NCBI GenBank assembly: GCA_022478985.1
Contig: JAKSZP010009564.1
Location: 28,328-92,327, forward strand
Source: Massospora cicadina
Lineage: Eukaryota; Entomophthoromycota; Entomophthoromycetes; Entomophthorales; Entomophthoraceae
Reading direction: 5' to 3'
Length of the DNA: 64,000 nucleotides
This document shows, piece after piece, positions 22,578-33,024 of the stretch. The position numbers and the translations under genes were made by a program. Positions within the stretch are counted from its first letter, which is position 1. Each line of letters opens with the position of its first letter. The notes below the pieces were generated by a model. It was not told the origin of the DNA, searched no databases, and saw nothing but the letters and a program-made list of their open reading frames with translations.

Positions 22578-23543
22578 TCAGAACATGCCAAATGCAATAC
22601 CCCAGATTGGGGAGGGAAGCAACATAACAAGAAGAGGCAGTTGGTAAAGAACCCTCAAGTAATCCTGATATGGCTCCAGAGCCAGAAGATTGGTCTTGAG
22701 CACTTGCCAACAGGCTTCGTCAAAAACGTTGGACGTATGGGCCTGCATCAAGCAAGGGATACTAGGTGGCGGTTGCCAAATCATGCCCCCTATTAAAGCC
22801 ATCAGAGGAAGATATTAATGGGATGCACCAGAAATGAGATAGTTATGCAAGGAACAAATGGCATCCTTCAGACAACGACTACAAGCTTCTTGGAAGCTGA
22901 AGCAGAATGAGTGATGGAACCCATGAGAGGCTGGAAGTTTTGTGGCCCAACTTCAAAGAACTTGGCTGGCAAAGCAAAGAGCATAGGCTGCAACATCTCA
23001 ATCTAGAATGTTTTTGAGATTGGAGGGGTTCAGAGCTATGATAGAGCCTTGGTTACTTGACCCTCGATTCTGCATAGGGGAGTTCAAAATGCTCACTGTT
23101 TCTGATGGCTAGTTCAGTTTACAAAACAGCTGTATTGTAATACTGGCTAAATCAGAAAAGGAACTCTGGAAGCAAGTCCACTGGCATAGAATGATTGTTT
23201 GAGAGAGGAGGACATTGCTTCAGGAGGTTTGACAATAATGGTAGGAGAATCTGTGAATGTAGCCAAATCCAGGAGAGTTTCAAAGTCTAACTTGGGAATT
23301 GATGGCAGGAAGAATTAGTCGCATTTCATTCAAGGCAATTGCTAACCTGGTTTTGTCAGAATTGGATACCGTTTTCAGTAATTCCATGTAAAGACTGGCC
23401 ATGGGTACATGATTAAGAGTATGAGTCCTGTTGGGACCATCTAGTACTAAAAAAAGAGTATGAGTCCTGGGAGGACCATAGAAGAGGTTCCGGCATGCCA
23501 ATTGACTCATCAGTTGGAAAAGCCAAAGGTCTTTATCAGACAT
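22578..23543 (-). pseudogene. Conserved antisense reading frame between integrase and 3' LTR of element F
   Basis: I do not recognise the protein. It runs against the gag-pol direction. From right to left: LLDLATF-like and EFLF blocks, then LKNILD, then SWATKLPASHGFHHSFCFSF (about 22875-22955), then MALIGGMIWQPPPSIPC and HTSNVFDEACWQ (22802-22700). Element D has the matching series at 54250-54872 in the same relative place and orientation. The segment around QPP aligns without gaps at 15 of 32 residues by eye, against about 7 of 27 for the opposite strand. Stops and one tiny insertion (23431-23453) interrupt it. It could be an accessory antisense ORF of the element or an old LINE C-terminal fragment. 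Confidence 0.5.
23431..23453 (+). mobile_element. Tiny A-tailed insertion, copy 3
   Basis: TTGGGACCATCTAGTACT plus five A, between two exact copies of AAGAGTATGAGTCCTG (23415-23430 and 23454-23469). The 23-bp insert is identical to copy 4 (25613-25635, minus strand). The matching place in element D (about 54945-54980) has no insert, although that alignment has a gap. Confidence 0.88.
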
Positions 23544-23592
23544 GCTATCAAGCAGTTGTTGGTACTAAGACTCCAAATTTGTCATTTGAGAT

Positions 23593-24164
23593 GGATGAGA
23601 GGGGGATGTTAGACTTTTATGATAGTTGACATTATGCACTCTGAAATCAATCAAACTCTAAATTTGGAGAAATTAATCTCAAAACTAATGGGAAGGCTCT
23701 CCAGAGAAGAATTAAGAGTGTTAAGAACCAAGAGGTTATTATTAGAGAATAACAATGTTGATTATAAATGAGTATTCTTAATTGCGTTGCAAAACAAGCA
23801 TTGACAGCTAGAATCTTCTGTTAAGGATGAGGAGAAAACCAGGAAATTGAGGATGCCGGACCAAGAATCCTGAATATGACAGTGTGTCATATGCCCTGAC
23901 AGGGGGAAAACGGATACCAGGATTATATTGTTACAAGTAAATCAATCAGCCAAGAATGACAGAAGGCCATGGTAACTTCACTATGAATAGGCATTAGTGA
24001 GGAGGAAGAGGATGAGAGATGCATGCCAAAGGTTGTCCTAGGCAGCATTGAGTATTGGTGATTAAACTCTGCCTGAGAAAATTAAGTATTTGACTGAGTG
24101 TTTGAAGTGGTGTTCTCCAACCCTGATCCTTTTCTCTCTGGAAATCTAGGCAAGAGGGTGGATG
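23593..24164 (+). repeat. Probable polypurine tract and 3' LTR start of element F
   Basis: GGATGAGAGGGGGA (23593-23606) is followed by TGTTAGACTTTTATGATAG at 23607, the layout of a polypurine tract and LTR start. No second copy of this LTR is seen in the window. The block is cut at 24164 by the solo LTR that follows. Inferred from position only. Confidence 0.4.
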
Positions 24165-25253
24165 TGTTGGGATTTTTACCCACATTCCCAGCTGACTATA
24201 TTACCAGGGGTCGCTGGGGGTGATTCCCTATATTGAAGTGAATTGGATATTTGTTGACCCTAATTTCAAGTTAATTTATGTTTGGGGGAATCAGGTAGTT
24301 TGCCTGGTTCAGATCCGTTGGGGACAATCCAGTTGAATGTTAAAAATCTCATCATGAAAAGGTGCCAACAAAATGGGGGCTTCTTATAGTTGATTGATGA
24401 TTAACTATCAGTGTACCAATTGGGATTGGTCATGTTCATTACTGACTGATTGGAAATTTTAGGATCAAGTTTAGAGGTGAGTGATGCTGCCTGAAACTAG
24501 TGAATTGATCAGTTGGTTTGTGACCTTCCTTAAAGGGTAACAAGTCTCATTAACTAAGCAGGTCACTTTCCTAATATTGTTGATTTATTGGATTTAAAGA
24601 AAACATTAGGGACACATTTTCTGACTCTTTCCATTTTAGGTCTTAAGGATGTCCAATGATGGAATCCTAGCAAGGATGGCGAAGACCATTGTTGCTGAGA
24701 CGATGATGGGTAATTCAATGGCAATGGCTGCCATTTCATTGATGAGGTGCCAACCAAGGGTTGGGCGCCAAATTCCCACAATAATTCCCCTAAAAATTCA
24801 CATAATAAAAACAAACTTTGCCAGAATATATTGTTAGTTATAATCTTTTTCAAGAAAAAAAAATTGCTAAGTGCTTTTGATTGGAGACTCTTTAGGATAA
24901 AGAGTAAGGATCAAGGATCAAGAGAAGATAAACGGGGCTGAGACAGGTATTGCTGAAGATTGTGTGTCACCAGAGAGAAGCCATAAATGAGGATCTTAGA
25001 GTTGATCAGGTTAGGTGATATAAGGGAACGTATCTCTATTGAGAACGTCTTAGATATTTTGAGGAGGAATACTGGTCAAGCATTGGACCTAACCCTAGAG
25101 ATCTATTCAACTATGGATAATAGTCTTCATACTATTATCAATTGAATATATTATCAGACAACGTGACGGATTGCACAACATTGAACCTGTGCAGTTATTA
25201 ATTTAGGGGTTATCAGTCGTGAACAATCCACAAAACTTTTAAATTTATACTCA
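24165..25253 (+). mobile_element. Solo LTR, 1.1-kb family, copy 2
   Basis: 1089 bp from TGTTGGGATTTTTACCCACA to TTTATACTCA. It aligns with the reverse complement of 3548-4671 and of 45005-46108. A purine-rich AAGAGGGTGGA lies just before it, so a 3' LTR cannot be excluded, but no matching internal region is present. The flanks GGATG and TGTAC do not form a duplication. Confidence 0.72.
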
Positions 25254-25512
25254 TGTACCACCTAATATAATGGTCACCTGAGTTTTGATGATCCTTCACT
25301 TTGATTAAATAGGATTTCATCTCATGGTATTTCAGGCTCAAATAAGTCCAAAGAAGTTCCCTGTATTATATTGAGCTTCGCCAAATATTAATTTTTCTAT
25401 TTAATTTAATGACGGGATTTATTTAACCCCTCTTGGTCTATGCATCAAATTCTCTTGTGGAAGTCAAAGGGTCAATATTCTTCCCATCAGTCTAATAATT
25501 TGTTATCTGATA
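25254..25512 (-). repeat. Element E 3' LTR fragment with preceding polypurine tract
   Basis: On the minus strand the polypurine stretch TTGAAGGGGGTGA (25525-25513) is followed by TATCAGATAACA, comparable to TGTCAGACA in B. The LTR is cut after about 259 bp. Confidence 0.5.
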
Positions 25513-25612
25513 TCACCCCCTTCAAGAATATTGGCAGATGAGTGTCAGAATATGAATTGGATATTTACACAGTTGATAGTTACTCTAGCTTATAAGGACT
25601 TAATTAATTATT

Positions 25613-25635
25613 TTTTTAGTACTAGATGGTCCCAA
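25613..25635 (-). mobile_element. Tiny A-tailed insertion, copy 4
   Basis: The minus strand reads TTGGGACCATCTAGTACT plus five A, identical to copy 3. Flanks are two copies of GACTTAATTAATTATT (25597-25612 and 25636-25651). It lies just 3' of the integrase of element E. Confidence 0.88.
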
Positions 25636-25759
25636 GACTTAATTAATTATTCATCTTTGCGTTTGTAGATTATAGATTATGTCCCATCCCAGATGTAATC
25701 TATTTTCCCCTTCGGGGTGCTATATTATTGTGATAGTAGAAAACTAAAACTGAAATTTC

Positions 25760-26540
25760 TATAAGTGGGTAAAGGTTGGGGGGATGCATTTGCTGCTTGG
25801 GCTTATCTTGTAACTGTTATGACTAGATTTTTCATTGATTATGCTTGGAGTTGTATAACTTTCTGGGATAGTATTCATAGCACTTTTTTAGGATCTTCAG
25901 TATATAACTGGTAACTTTGTAGGCTAATAGAGCTGTGATGCCAGATTCTCTTCCATATAGGCCTTTAAAGGGTGGTTTTTGATTTTTATGGAAGCTTATC
26001 CAGTAAGCCATCAAAGCACTTGGGAGATATTGGTTCCAGTGTAATGGATTGATAGTGGCCATTTTGCATAACATTAAAACTAACATCCCAATATCCCTTT
26101 CTATATTGCTATTAGGCGATAAGTTGTAAGCCCTGGGAATAGTTGTTGAGTTCCCATCCTCATAACTAAAAGTCTCAGAACTCTTAAAATAAAGTTTTTC
26201 CTGATATTGAATAGCAGTACCTTTTTGCATCCCTGCCTAGTAGATATTTTGGTAGCAAAAGTTGATGGAAGCCTTGGTAGTCTGCATGGAAATGGCGATT
26301 GCTTTGACCCACTTCGTGGTTTAATAGATCCCTACAAGGTTGTGTTAATTTCCCCATGCGAATAAAGCAGTGCACCTATGACATCTAAACTGTTGGTATA
26401 AAATGGTTACTGAGGGGTCATAGGTTGTACTTGCACTTGGCCTTATGCAGCATTTGTTTTAAAAGTTATTCAAGCGCCTAAAGGCTTACACTACAGAGTC
26501 CATTATACCTTACCAATAGTATTGATCTTTGATCCATTTT
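25760..26540 (-). pseudogene. Element E integrase
   Basis: The frame at 25832-26230 reads NIERDIGMLVLMLCKM, INPLHWNQYLPSALMAYWIS and FKGLYGRESGITALL. Element B has ERANGTLVSILWKL, DPLHWDQFLPSALMAYQISY and FHVLYGHKPGIPALL. The catalytic E is retained in the ER pair. Upstream (26184-26375) is a degenerate core with a FHQLLLPKYLLG stretch. Several stops. Confidence 0.82.
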
Positions 26541-26599
26541 TAAGTTTTTCTAACTCCTCCATGTCCTATGGTATTGTTGGCTTACATTATCATTGGTAC

Positions 26600-27160
26600 C
26601 CGTTCCAAAAGTTGCAAGTAAGGTAGCTAATTAATATTAACTCACTGTATAATAATCAGATATGAATAGTTGTATCTTGTGCATGCCGTTACAACATTTT
26701 TTGACATGTCTATCTTCATTCTCCCAATAGTCTGGCTAATAAGTAGATCTGTAACCGTTAAACTTTGCTTTGTTTTAATATAGTAGGACAATCGGTTCAT
26801 TACATCTATATTTATTGCTTTGTCACAGCCTAATGAACTATGTTCATGTTGCAGTCCTGAAGTTTGAGAGCTCAACGAGCTAGTCTTCCTGATAGATCTT
26901 TCATGATTTGCAACCTCTTTAATTAAGCGTGGTCTCTAACAACTGTGTTGTTTGTGCCATAAAAAAGAGCTGGAAATGCTTCACTATGCGGAGAGCATTT
27001 AAGCACTCTTTCTTAATGACAATTAAATTTTGCTCATCCTTGAAAGCTTTTTGCTGTAATAAGACACTGGTTGTTTATTGCTTCATCATCAAGTTTGTGA
27101 GAGATGGCTTCTACAACTTAGTAAGAGGCATCTGTAAATAGGATAAATAAGCTTCTCATA
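26600..27160 (-). pseudogene. Element E RNase H, heavily decayed
   Basis: KKECLNALRIVKHFQLFF (about 26990-26935) corresponds to EKECLSVLLAVKH of B' and includes the conserved Glu. VELSNFRTAT (about 26885-26855) corresponds to the LKLQPYNMKIEHYA region. The first TD motif is not readable. Confidence 0.6.
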
Positions 27161-27169
27161 ATTTGGATT

Positions 27170-27871
27170 TCATAGAATTGGCCTTCATATTAAATCCTTC
27201 ATCATCTTGAATGTAGCTCTTTGCTCTACTCCTCATACAAAAGGTGTAATTTCCAATTAAGCTGACAAAGAGGTTCACCAAGTAGAGCAAAATTAGGGAT
27301 AAAATGATAGAAAATATTTTATAATTCTTAACAATACCTGTATAACTGAGGCTATTTAATCCAAGTATCTTGGAGATTACTTCAACTTTTATTATAAATG
27401 ATTTAATTTTTTTCCGCAATATGGAATGTCTTAAATAATCTGACTCCTGTGGAAAGAAGGTACACTTTAAAGTCTTTAGTTTGATGTGGTTCTTTTATAG
27501 TTACTGTAATACTGACTTGAGTGGTCCAAATTGATTGTTAAGGGATTTTGAGAACCGTTATGTCAACTATGTAGATGATCACACAGCTTAATTGATAATA
27601 TTGTATAATATAATCCATTACCAGTTAGAATGAGGCTGGAGCATAACATAGTCCTTGAGAGAGCCATGTCGGTTAAATTAATTTTTTCATGCATATAAAC
27701 GCGCATTTTTCTTTGTACCTGGCAATTGATCCATCTACCAATAACCACTAGTGAGGTCCATAGCGGAGAAGTAATATAAGCTGGAGAGCTGGGTCAGAGC
27801 ACTATTAATTCATGGCTTCAGATAGCATTCCTAATTTGTGAGTTTATTTGGCCTCTTTAATCCATCATTTT
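27170..27871 (-). pseudogene. Element E reverse transcriptase, 5' end missing
   Basis: YFSAMDLTSGYW (27780-27740) is motif A; a stop follows where Q is expected. Further on are CTFFPQESDYLRH (about 27465-27430) and VEVISKILGL with IVKNYKIFSIIL (27390-27300), the connection region. The YxDD box is not identifiable. The chain begins abruptly at the element C LTR. Confidence 0.75.
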
Positions 27872-28432
27872 TTTTATAAATTTGGCGGTATCTAAGAGAT
27901 AAACCAAATGGTTTTTTGCATAGGGTTAAGCCCACTGATCAATGGGACCAATGATGGTATGATTGTATCTTAAAACAACGTACTAAACTTTGATAAATAA
28001 CGAGCATTTGCCCCAAATAAACTCTCTTTCTCATTTAATATATACTTCAGATCCTTGCTGTCCCGCTTGCTCTAAACTACTAACAATCCTCCACATTCAG
28101 TTCTCTGATATTGCTTATATATCACCAACTTTGGTCATTATTGACCATTTTTTAAACTATTCGTTCTACCATATTCTTATTGGTTCTGGTAGAGTCTTCA
28201 TTCACTAAATTCACAATCGCCTAGCTTAAGACAATTTGCCAATTAATTGTCTTGCATTGACATTTCCTAATTACCTCATTTGGAAGCGATCTTAATAGCC
28301 ATCCAAAATAACCTAATATCACCACATCCTAAGGCACTCAAGTATTTGTAGCTTATATCATGATTGAAAGATTCTACCCATTCTGCCATTATAACTTAGG
28401 GCTTATTGTCCAGTCATATCAGAATCATGACA
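27872..28432 (-). repeat. Element C 3' LTR
   Basis: 561 bp; on the minus strand TGTCATGATTCTGATATGAC onward. It shares the CTGATATGACTGGACAATA block with the LTRs of A. The polypurine tract TCAAGGGGGTAA lies at 28444-28433. Confidence 0.88.
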
Positions 28433-28914
28433 TTACCCCCTTGACTGGACAAGAAAGTCTCCTATTGTTTATATGCCCAAAGAAACTATGCATGTACTGG
28501 TTGATGATCCAACCGCTTGTGGGGTCTTTGATAGTATTCACATCCACACCTGTATTCTCAAAACTTTGAACGGTCCAATCCAAATACTGGACAACTTGTG
28601 CTTCCACCCAAAATCACGTTGGTCGTGAAATAGAACCATGTCCCAATCTTTAAACTGGTCTAACCTGCTACACTGTACTTGATTGGCAGCTTAAGCCTTA
28701 ATCTTCTTGGCTAAAATGAATAAGTATGCTTCAGTTTTAATTTGATTAATGAGCTAGCTATGGTCATTAAATAACGTCGGGGATCCATTACAACAATATT
28801 TACTACACAGGTACATAGCAGCGCTGGAAGAGCAGGGTGCTGTCCATATAGTAATTGGAAGGGACTCTTCCCCATTGGCAGATGGTAATTAATGCTGTAT
28901 GTGAACATGGTGGT
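28433..28914 (-). pseudogene. Element C integrase, C-terminal part
   Basis: MFTYSINYHLPMGKSPFQLL and YGQHPALPALL (28917-28820) match FTYNISYHLSTGKSPFQLLY of element A. MDPRRYLMTIASSLIKLKL follows. The distal GPF-type block (WFYFTTNVILGG, about 28640-28605) leads to the polypurine tract. Continues from 35217 across nested element B'. Confidence 0.85.
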
Positions 28915-29677
28915 TGTAGGAATACAGCTCTTGTATGCTCGCTGGTGCTTATGCTGTTGGATTCCATAAAAGCTTTTAATAAAATTATAATTTAATACTA
29001 ATAAAACTTTATTTTTAGTTGTTTTTATTAGGGGCACGGGAGTATAAGAAAAAATGATGATTTCCAATTTTTGACTATTAGTATTTATACTACTTATAAA
29101 GGTTGGAGGGAATTTGAGGATAAGTTTGGAATAGTCTCGATGCTTCCAATTTTGGTAATGTAAAGGAATAGTATATCACAACTCAGGAACTCACTTCAGA
29201 GAAGCAGAGAAAAAGAAGAGGAATTGTGATTGGCCAGAACGTACCTGTGAGGTAACGCTTTATAAAATTAAGCCAATCACCACCTGAGAAATTTCTTGCA
29301 CCTTGGGGGACCCCTTCCAAGCCTACAAAAGGACAAGGGGGTGGTCCCTGCATAGGTGTGTTGAAGAACTTTAGGGGGTGTGGGGAGTGCCTTCCAATGG
29401 TAGCCCCAAAGTCCTTTGTGTGGCCAGAGTAATCTGACCATTCGATTTTTTGTTTGGTGCCTGTAGAGGTTTTGAACTCATGTTACTCCAGTTTACGGGG
29501 TTCCACTAAGAGTCAGCCAGGGACTTTTGGCTGAAATTTTTGATACCGTTGGTTTTATTATTGTGGAAATCACTTTTAAAATTTTTAGATAATTGCAAAT
29601 GGCCAACATTTCCCTTTTCTGACTGAGATTGACCTAAAACATTCTTCTTTTTCAGCTGCAAAGGCAAATGTCTGACA
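28915..29677 (-). repeat. Element B' 3' LTR
   Basis: 763 bp; on the minus strand TGTCAGACATTTGCC to GAGCTGTATTCCTACA, matching the LTRs of B. Confidence 0.9.
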
Positions 29678-30680
29678 TCACAACCTCTTAATAATGTTGG
29701 GGGGTGAGTAGGGCTTGAGGAAATGGCCATGTATGCAATTAATGGTAATACCAGTAGCTAGCAACTTTATGGAATATTCATTTCCTCTCTTGTATGTGAC
29801 GGTGAAGGGACCCTCCCAAATTATTTCAAGCTTACCACTTCTAGGAGTGATGCGGTTATGGTAAAATAACACCATGTCAGACAGTTGAAATGTAGGAAGG
29901 GGGGTTCTAAGCTCATTTGCTGCCTGGCCTTCTTTAGTCACAGTTTTTGCTAAATTGGTCATTGCCTCAGATTGGATGTGAATAATGCGCTGAGCCAATC
30001 TTCTCATGACCTTCTCAGGTTCCTCAACTCTAGAGGAAAATACATCTTTGACTAAGAGGGCAGGTAGTCCTGGTTCTCACCCATACAAGTCTCGGAAAGG
30101 GGACATTTTCAAAACATGGTGATAACTGATTCAGTAGGCCATAAGAGCACTGGGTAGGAATTGATCCCAGTGAAGTGGATTGGAGGAGACCATTTTCCCA
30201 AGAATATAAACCAATGTCCAATTTGCTCTTTCCACAGTCCCATTTGTGGAGGGGTTTTATGGAGCTGAGAAGAGTTTTCGTGCTCCCATGGATGTGGCCA
30301 GGATTTTGACTACTCTGGAGGTGAAATTCTTACCATTATCATAGAGTAGTACTTGGGGCAGCTTGACGTGTAGAAAATGTGTTGGAGTAAAAAGGTGGCG
30401 GTGGCCTTAGCAGTTTGGGCGGGTTAGCCACCGCTTTCACCCACTTAGTGAAATGGTCAATAGCTACTTGGATAAATTTGTTTCCACTAGTAGACTGAGG
30501 AAGGAAAACCTACTACATCCAAACTAATGATGTGGAACTGTTGTTGAGGGGTATTAGGTTGATACTGGTATCTCGTCTTGAAACTGGATTGTTTTTTACA
30601 CGTAAGGCAAGCTCCCAAGGCGTCAACAATAGCTTCCATTATTCCATCCCAATACTATCGGTCCTTGATCCACTCATAAG
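29678..30680 (-). pseudogene. Element B' integrase
   Basis: Minus-strand order: CLTCKKQS-type zinc-binding end (about 30615-30580), VGFPSSVY-like core start (about 30515), KNFTSRVVKILATSM (about 30335-30285), NGTVERANW with the catalytic Glu (about 30240-30215), then the 30007-29678 frame with MRRLAQRIIHIQSEAMTNLA and KLEIIWEGPFTVTYKRGNEY. The last block is the C-terminal GPF/Y domain. Stops and frameshifts separate the blocks. No chromodomain. Confidence 0.87.
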
Positions 30681-30933
30681 TTTTCTTTACCCCTACATAA
30701 CCTAAGGTGGAGTGAGCTTCTAGTATATCAGGTACTCGTTCTGAGGGCCAAAGGTAAGTCAGCCAATTTGTCCCCACCTGCTTATACAACTTCCCTTTCA
30801 ACTTTGGTGTTATGGGAGTGCCTGGCTAAAATCTGAACAAGCTCATTCTCATTCTCCTATTCATTGGGAGACATTAAGAGGTCATGTAACCTCTCTGCCT
30901 CACTATTATCCAAGTGAAGCACTGGTATCCAAG

Positions 30934-31440
30934 TTAACCCATCAACATTCTTTTGTTGGGTTCAGCATAGTGTTCGATTTTCATGTTGTAAGGCTGGAGC
31001 TTGAGAGCCCAGCGAGCTAGCCAACCAGTAGGATCCTTCATGTTCTGTAACCACTTTAGAAATGCGTATTTCATAACTACAATGAGGGTAGTTCCATACA
31101 GAAAAGGGCTTAGTGCTTCACAGCTAACAGAACAGAAAGGCACTCCTTCTCCGTTACACTGTAGTTGCATTCTGCCTTTGACAGCATATTGTTAAAATAG
31201 GATATTGGATGGTCAACACCGATTTCTTCCAATTGGGCTAATATGGCCCCAACAGCATAGTCTGAGGCATCAGTAAACAAGATAAACGGTTTATCATAAT
31301 CTGGGTGCCGTAAGATAGGAAGTTGTTTTAATAGTTGTTTCATCGTCTCAAAAGCAGCCTTTTGCTCAGCACCCCACTAGAAAGGGGTATTTTTGGTTAA
31401 TAGAAGGACAAGGGGATTACTGAGTTGGGTGAACTTAGGG
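30934..31440 (-). pseudogene. Element B' RNase H
   Basis: The frame 31110-31343 reads PFILFTDASDYAVGAILAQL (TDAS motif), SYFNNMLSKAECNYSVTEKE and LLAVKH. The next frame (30934-31170) gives MKYAFLKWLQNMKDPTGWLA and MKIEHYAEPNKR. The catalytic D and E of the first half are present; the TDH motif is decayed. Confidence 0.88.
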
Positions 31441-32200
31441 ATGAACTGATGGCAATCCATCATCCCTATAAATACCTGAATACCCCGTAGATTTTAGGGG
31501 GCGGCATCTTTGAGATGGCTTTGACCTTGTCCCGCACGGGTTGAATTCCTTCTTGGGAATTGTAGTGACTAAGGAAATCTAGTTTCCTTTAAAAGAAGGT
31601 ACACTTTGAGGGTTTCAGCTTAATATTAGACTTACGTAACCGTTGAAACACCTCCTTCAAATGATCAAGATGTTCATTGAAAGTTTTTGAGAACTCTTGA
31701 TGTCATCAGATAGACGATGACACAAGTTAATTTGAGGTCCTGCAAAATGTGATCCATTTCACGCTGGAAAGAGGCGGGTGCATTGCACAACACTTGGGGT
31801 AGTCGTGTGGGTTGGAAGAGACCTTCAATGCAAATAAGAGCGCATTTATCTTGATCTTGAGGAGAAAGGTCCATTTGCCAATAGCCACTGGCCAAGTCCA
31901 TGGCGGGGAAGTTGGAGCCAGAGAGGTGATCCAGGGCATCATCAATGCGAGGGATAGGGTAGCTATCCTTCTTAGTAAGGCTATTCAACCTATGGTAATA
32001 CATGACTATCTGATGACCTCCGTTTTTCTTTTAATTAGTAAGAGAGGGGAAGACCAGGGGCTTTGTGAAGGTACTAGAAACCACGCGTCTAGTAGCTTCT
32101 GGAGCTGTCCAAATTTGTTGCTCCTCCACTTTTGACTTTCAGTAGGGTTTAGACCTAATAGGCCAGGCATCACCTACATCAATGGAGTGGCACCAGCTTT
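31441..32200 (-). pseudogene. Element B' reverse transcriptase
   Basis: The frame 31674-32003 reads YYHRLNSLTKKDSYPIPRID, FPAMDLASGYWQMDLSPQDQ (motif A), LFQPTRLPQVLCNAPASFQR (motif B) and LTCVIVYL. A 1-bp deletion then shifts the frame inside the YxDD box, so the aspartates are read out of frame. B, by contrast, keeps an open YPDDI. The connection GIQPVRDKVKAISKM-type region is at about 31560-31500. Confidence 0.9.
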
Positions 32201-32675
32201 ATGTGGCCATAATCGGTATCTGACTTATAGAAGATGTCACTATATTCATCCAAAGGGTATGAACTTTCTCTAACTCCTCCGGGGTTAGCTTATCTGAAAT
32301 ATGAACATTGAGCAAGGTACACACCATGTTATACATGGGTAAGCCCAAATCCGCTATATAGCCAATGGGGTGGATATGTTTGACGTCCTCTACTGGGAGT
32401 AGGAAACCTTTACCAAACTCCTGGTGATTCTGTATGGTCATGTCCTTCCCGGTGAGGTTTCCCAGTAGCATGCTAATTGGCCTCTGATAGGCTAAGTCTA
32501 GTATCTTAAGCAAGAAATTATGCTCAAAGGGGCCAACACCCTCAATACTTACGAGGTGCAATAAACAATGATGTGGAATTTGTAGTGTGATTTTAGTGTC
32601 AACCACTCTTTGTTCCACAGGCTTAAATAAGACCTCATATGCCGCATAAGAAGGGATACCATCCACGGCATCCAC
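32199..32675 (-). pseudogene. Element B' protease-RT linker, long open frame
   Basis: A 158-codon frame, one of the longest in the window: SYAAYEVLFKPVEQRVVDTK, ITLQIPHHCLLHLVSIEGV, LLGNLTGKDMTIQNHQEFGK and LTPEELEKVHTL. Element B has a broken version at 10122-10600. It lies between protease and RT. In gypsy Pol this interval has no enzyme assigned; the HHCLLHLVSIEG block is conserved in B. Confidence 0.7.
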
Positions 32676-33024
32676 TGAATTGGTTATTTCTTTGTATACG
32701 ACCTGAAGTGGAATATGTCACGGTTATTGCAGAAAAAGGGCATTCAACCAGGCAAGAGTATTCGTGCTTGCTGGGTTCTCTATTGGATAGGACTAAGGGG
32801 ACTTTGTAGTTTAGTAACGAGAAACCCCTTGCTTCATGTCGATTATTCCTTCATACTCAATCATAAATTGAGTGCCAATGAGCATATCATATGCATTATT
32901 GTCTAAAGCCACAGCAGGGGGTGATAGGATAAGCTTCCCAATTCAGATGGGAAGGGAAGAGTATGCCCCAATAGCACGGGTATTGTGGGGGACAGCAGTT
33001 CCAAATTCTTGTGTGTACTCCAAG

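Larger units (their letters stand above)
25254..27871 (-). mobile_element. Ty3/gypsy element E, B-like, truncated at both ends
   Basis: Minus-strand fragment with RT, RNase H, integrase, polypurine tract and the beginning of a 3' LTR. It is closest to B and B' in the integrase. The right end stops inside RT at the LTR of element C (27872); the left end stops at the solo LTR (25253). Strongly degenerate. Confidence 0.78.

Noticed and set aside
24140..24165. Polypurine tract making 24165 a 3' LTR of an intact element
   Set aside because: No internal sequence on the left belongs to that family. The other two copies are solo, so I kept solo LTR as the call.
25613..25635. Origin of the tiny insert from 5S rRNA (TTAGTACTAGATGG resembles the 5S internal control region)
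   Set aside because: The resemblance is in the strand opposite to the A tail, needs gaps, and covers only about a dozen bases. Not enough to claim.
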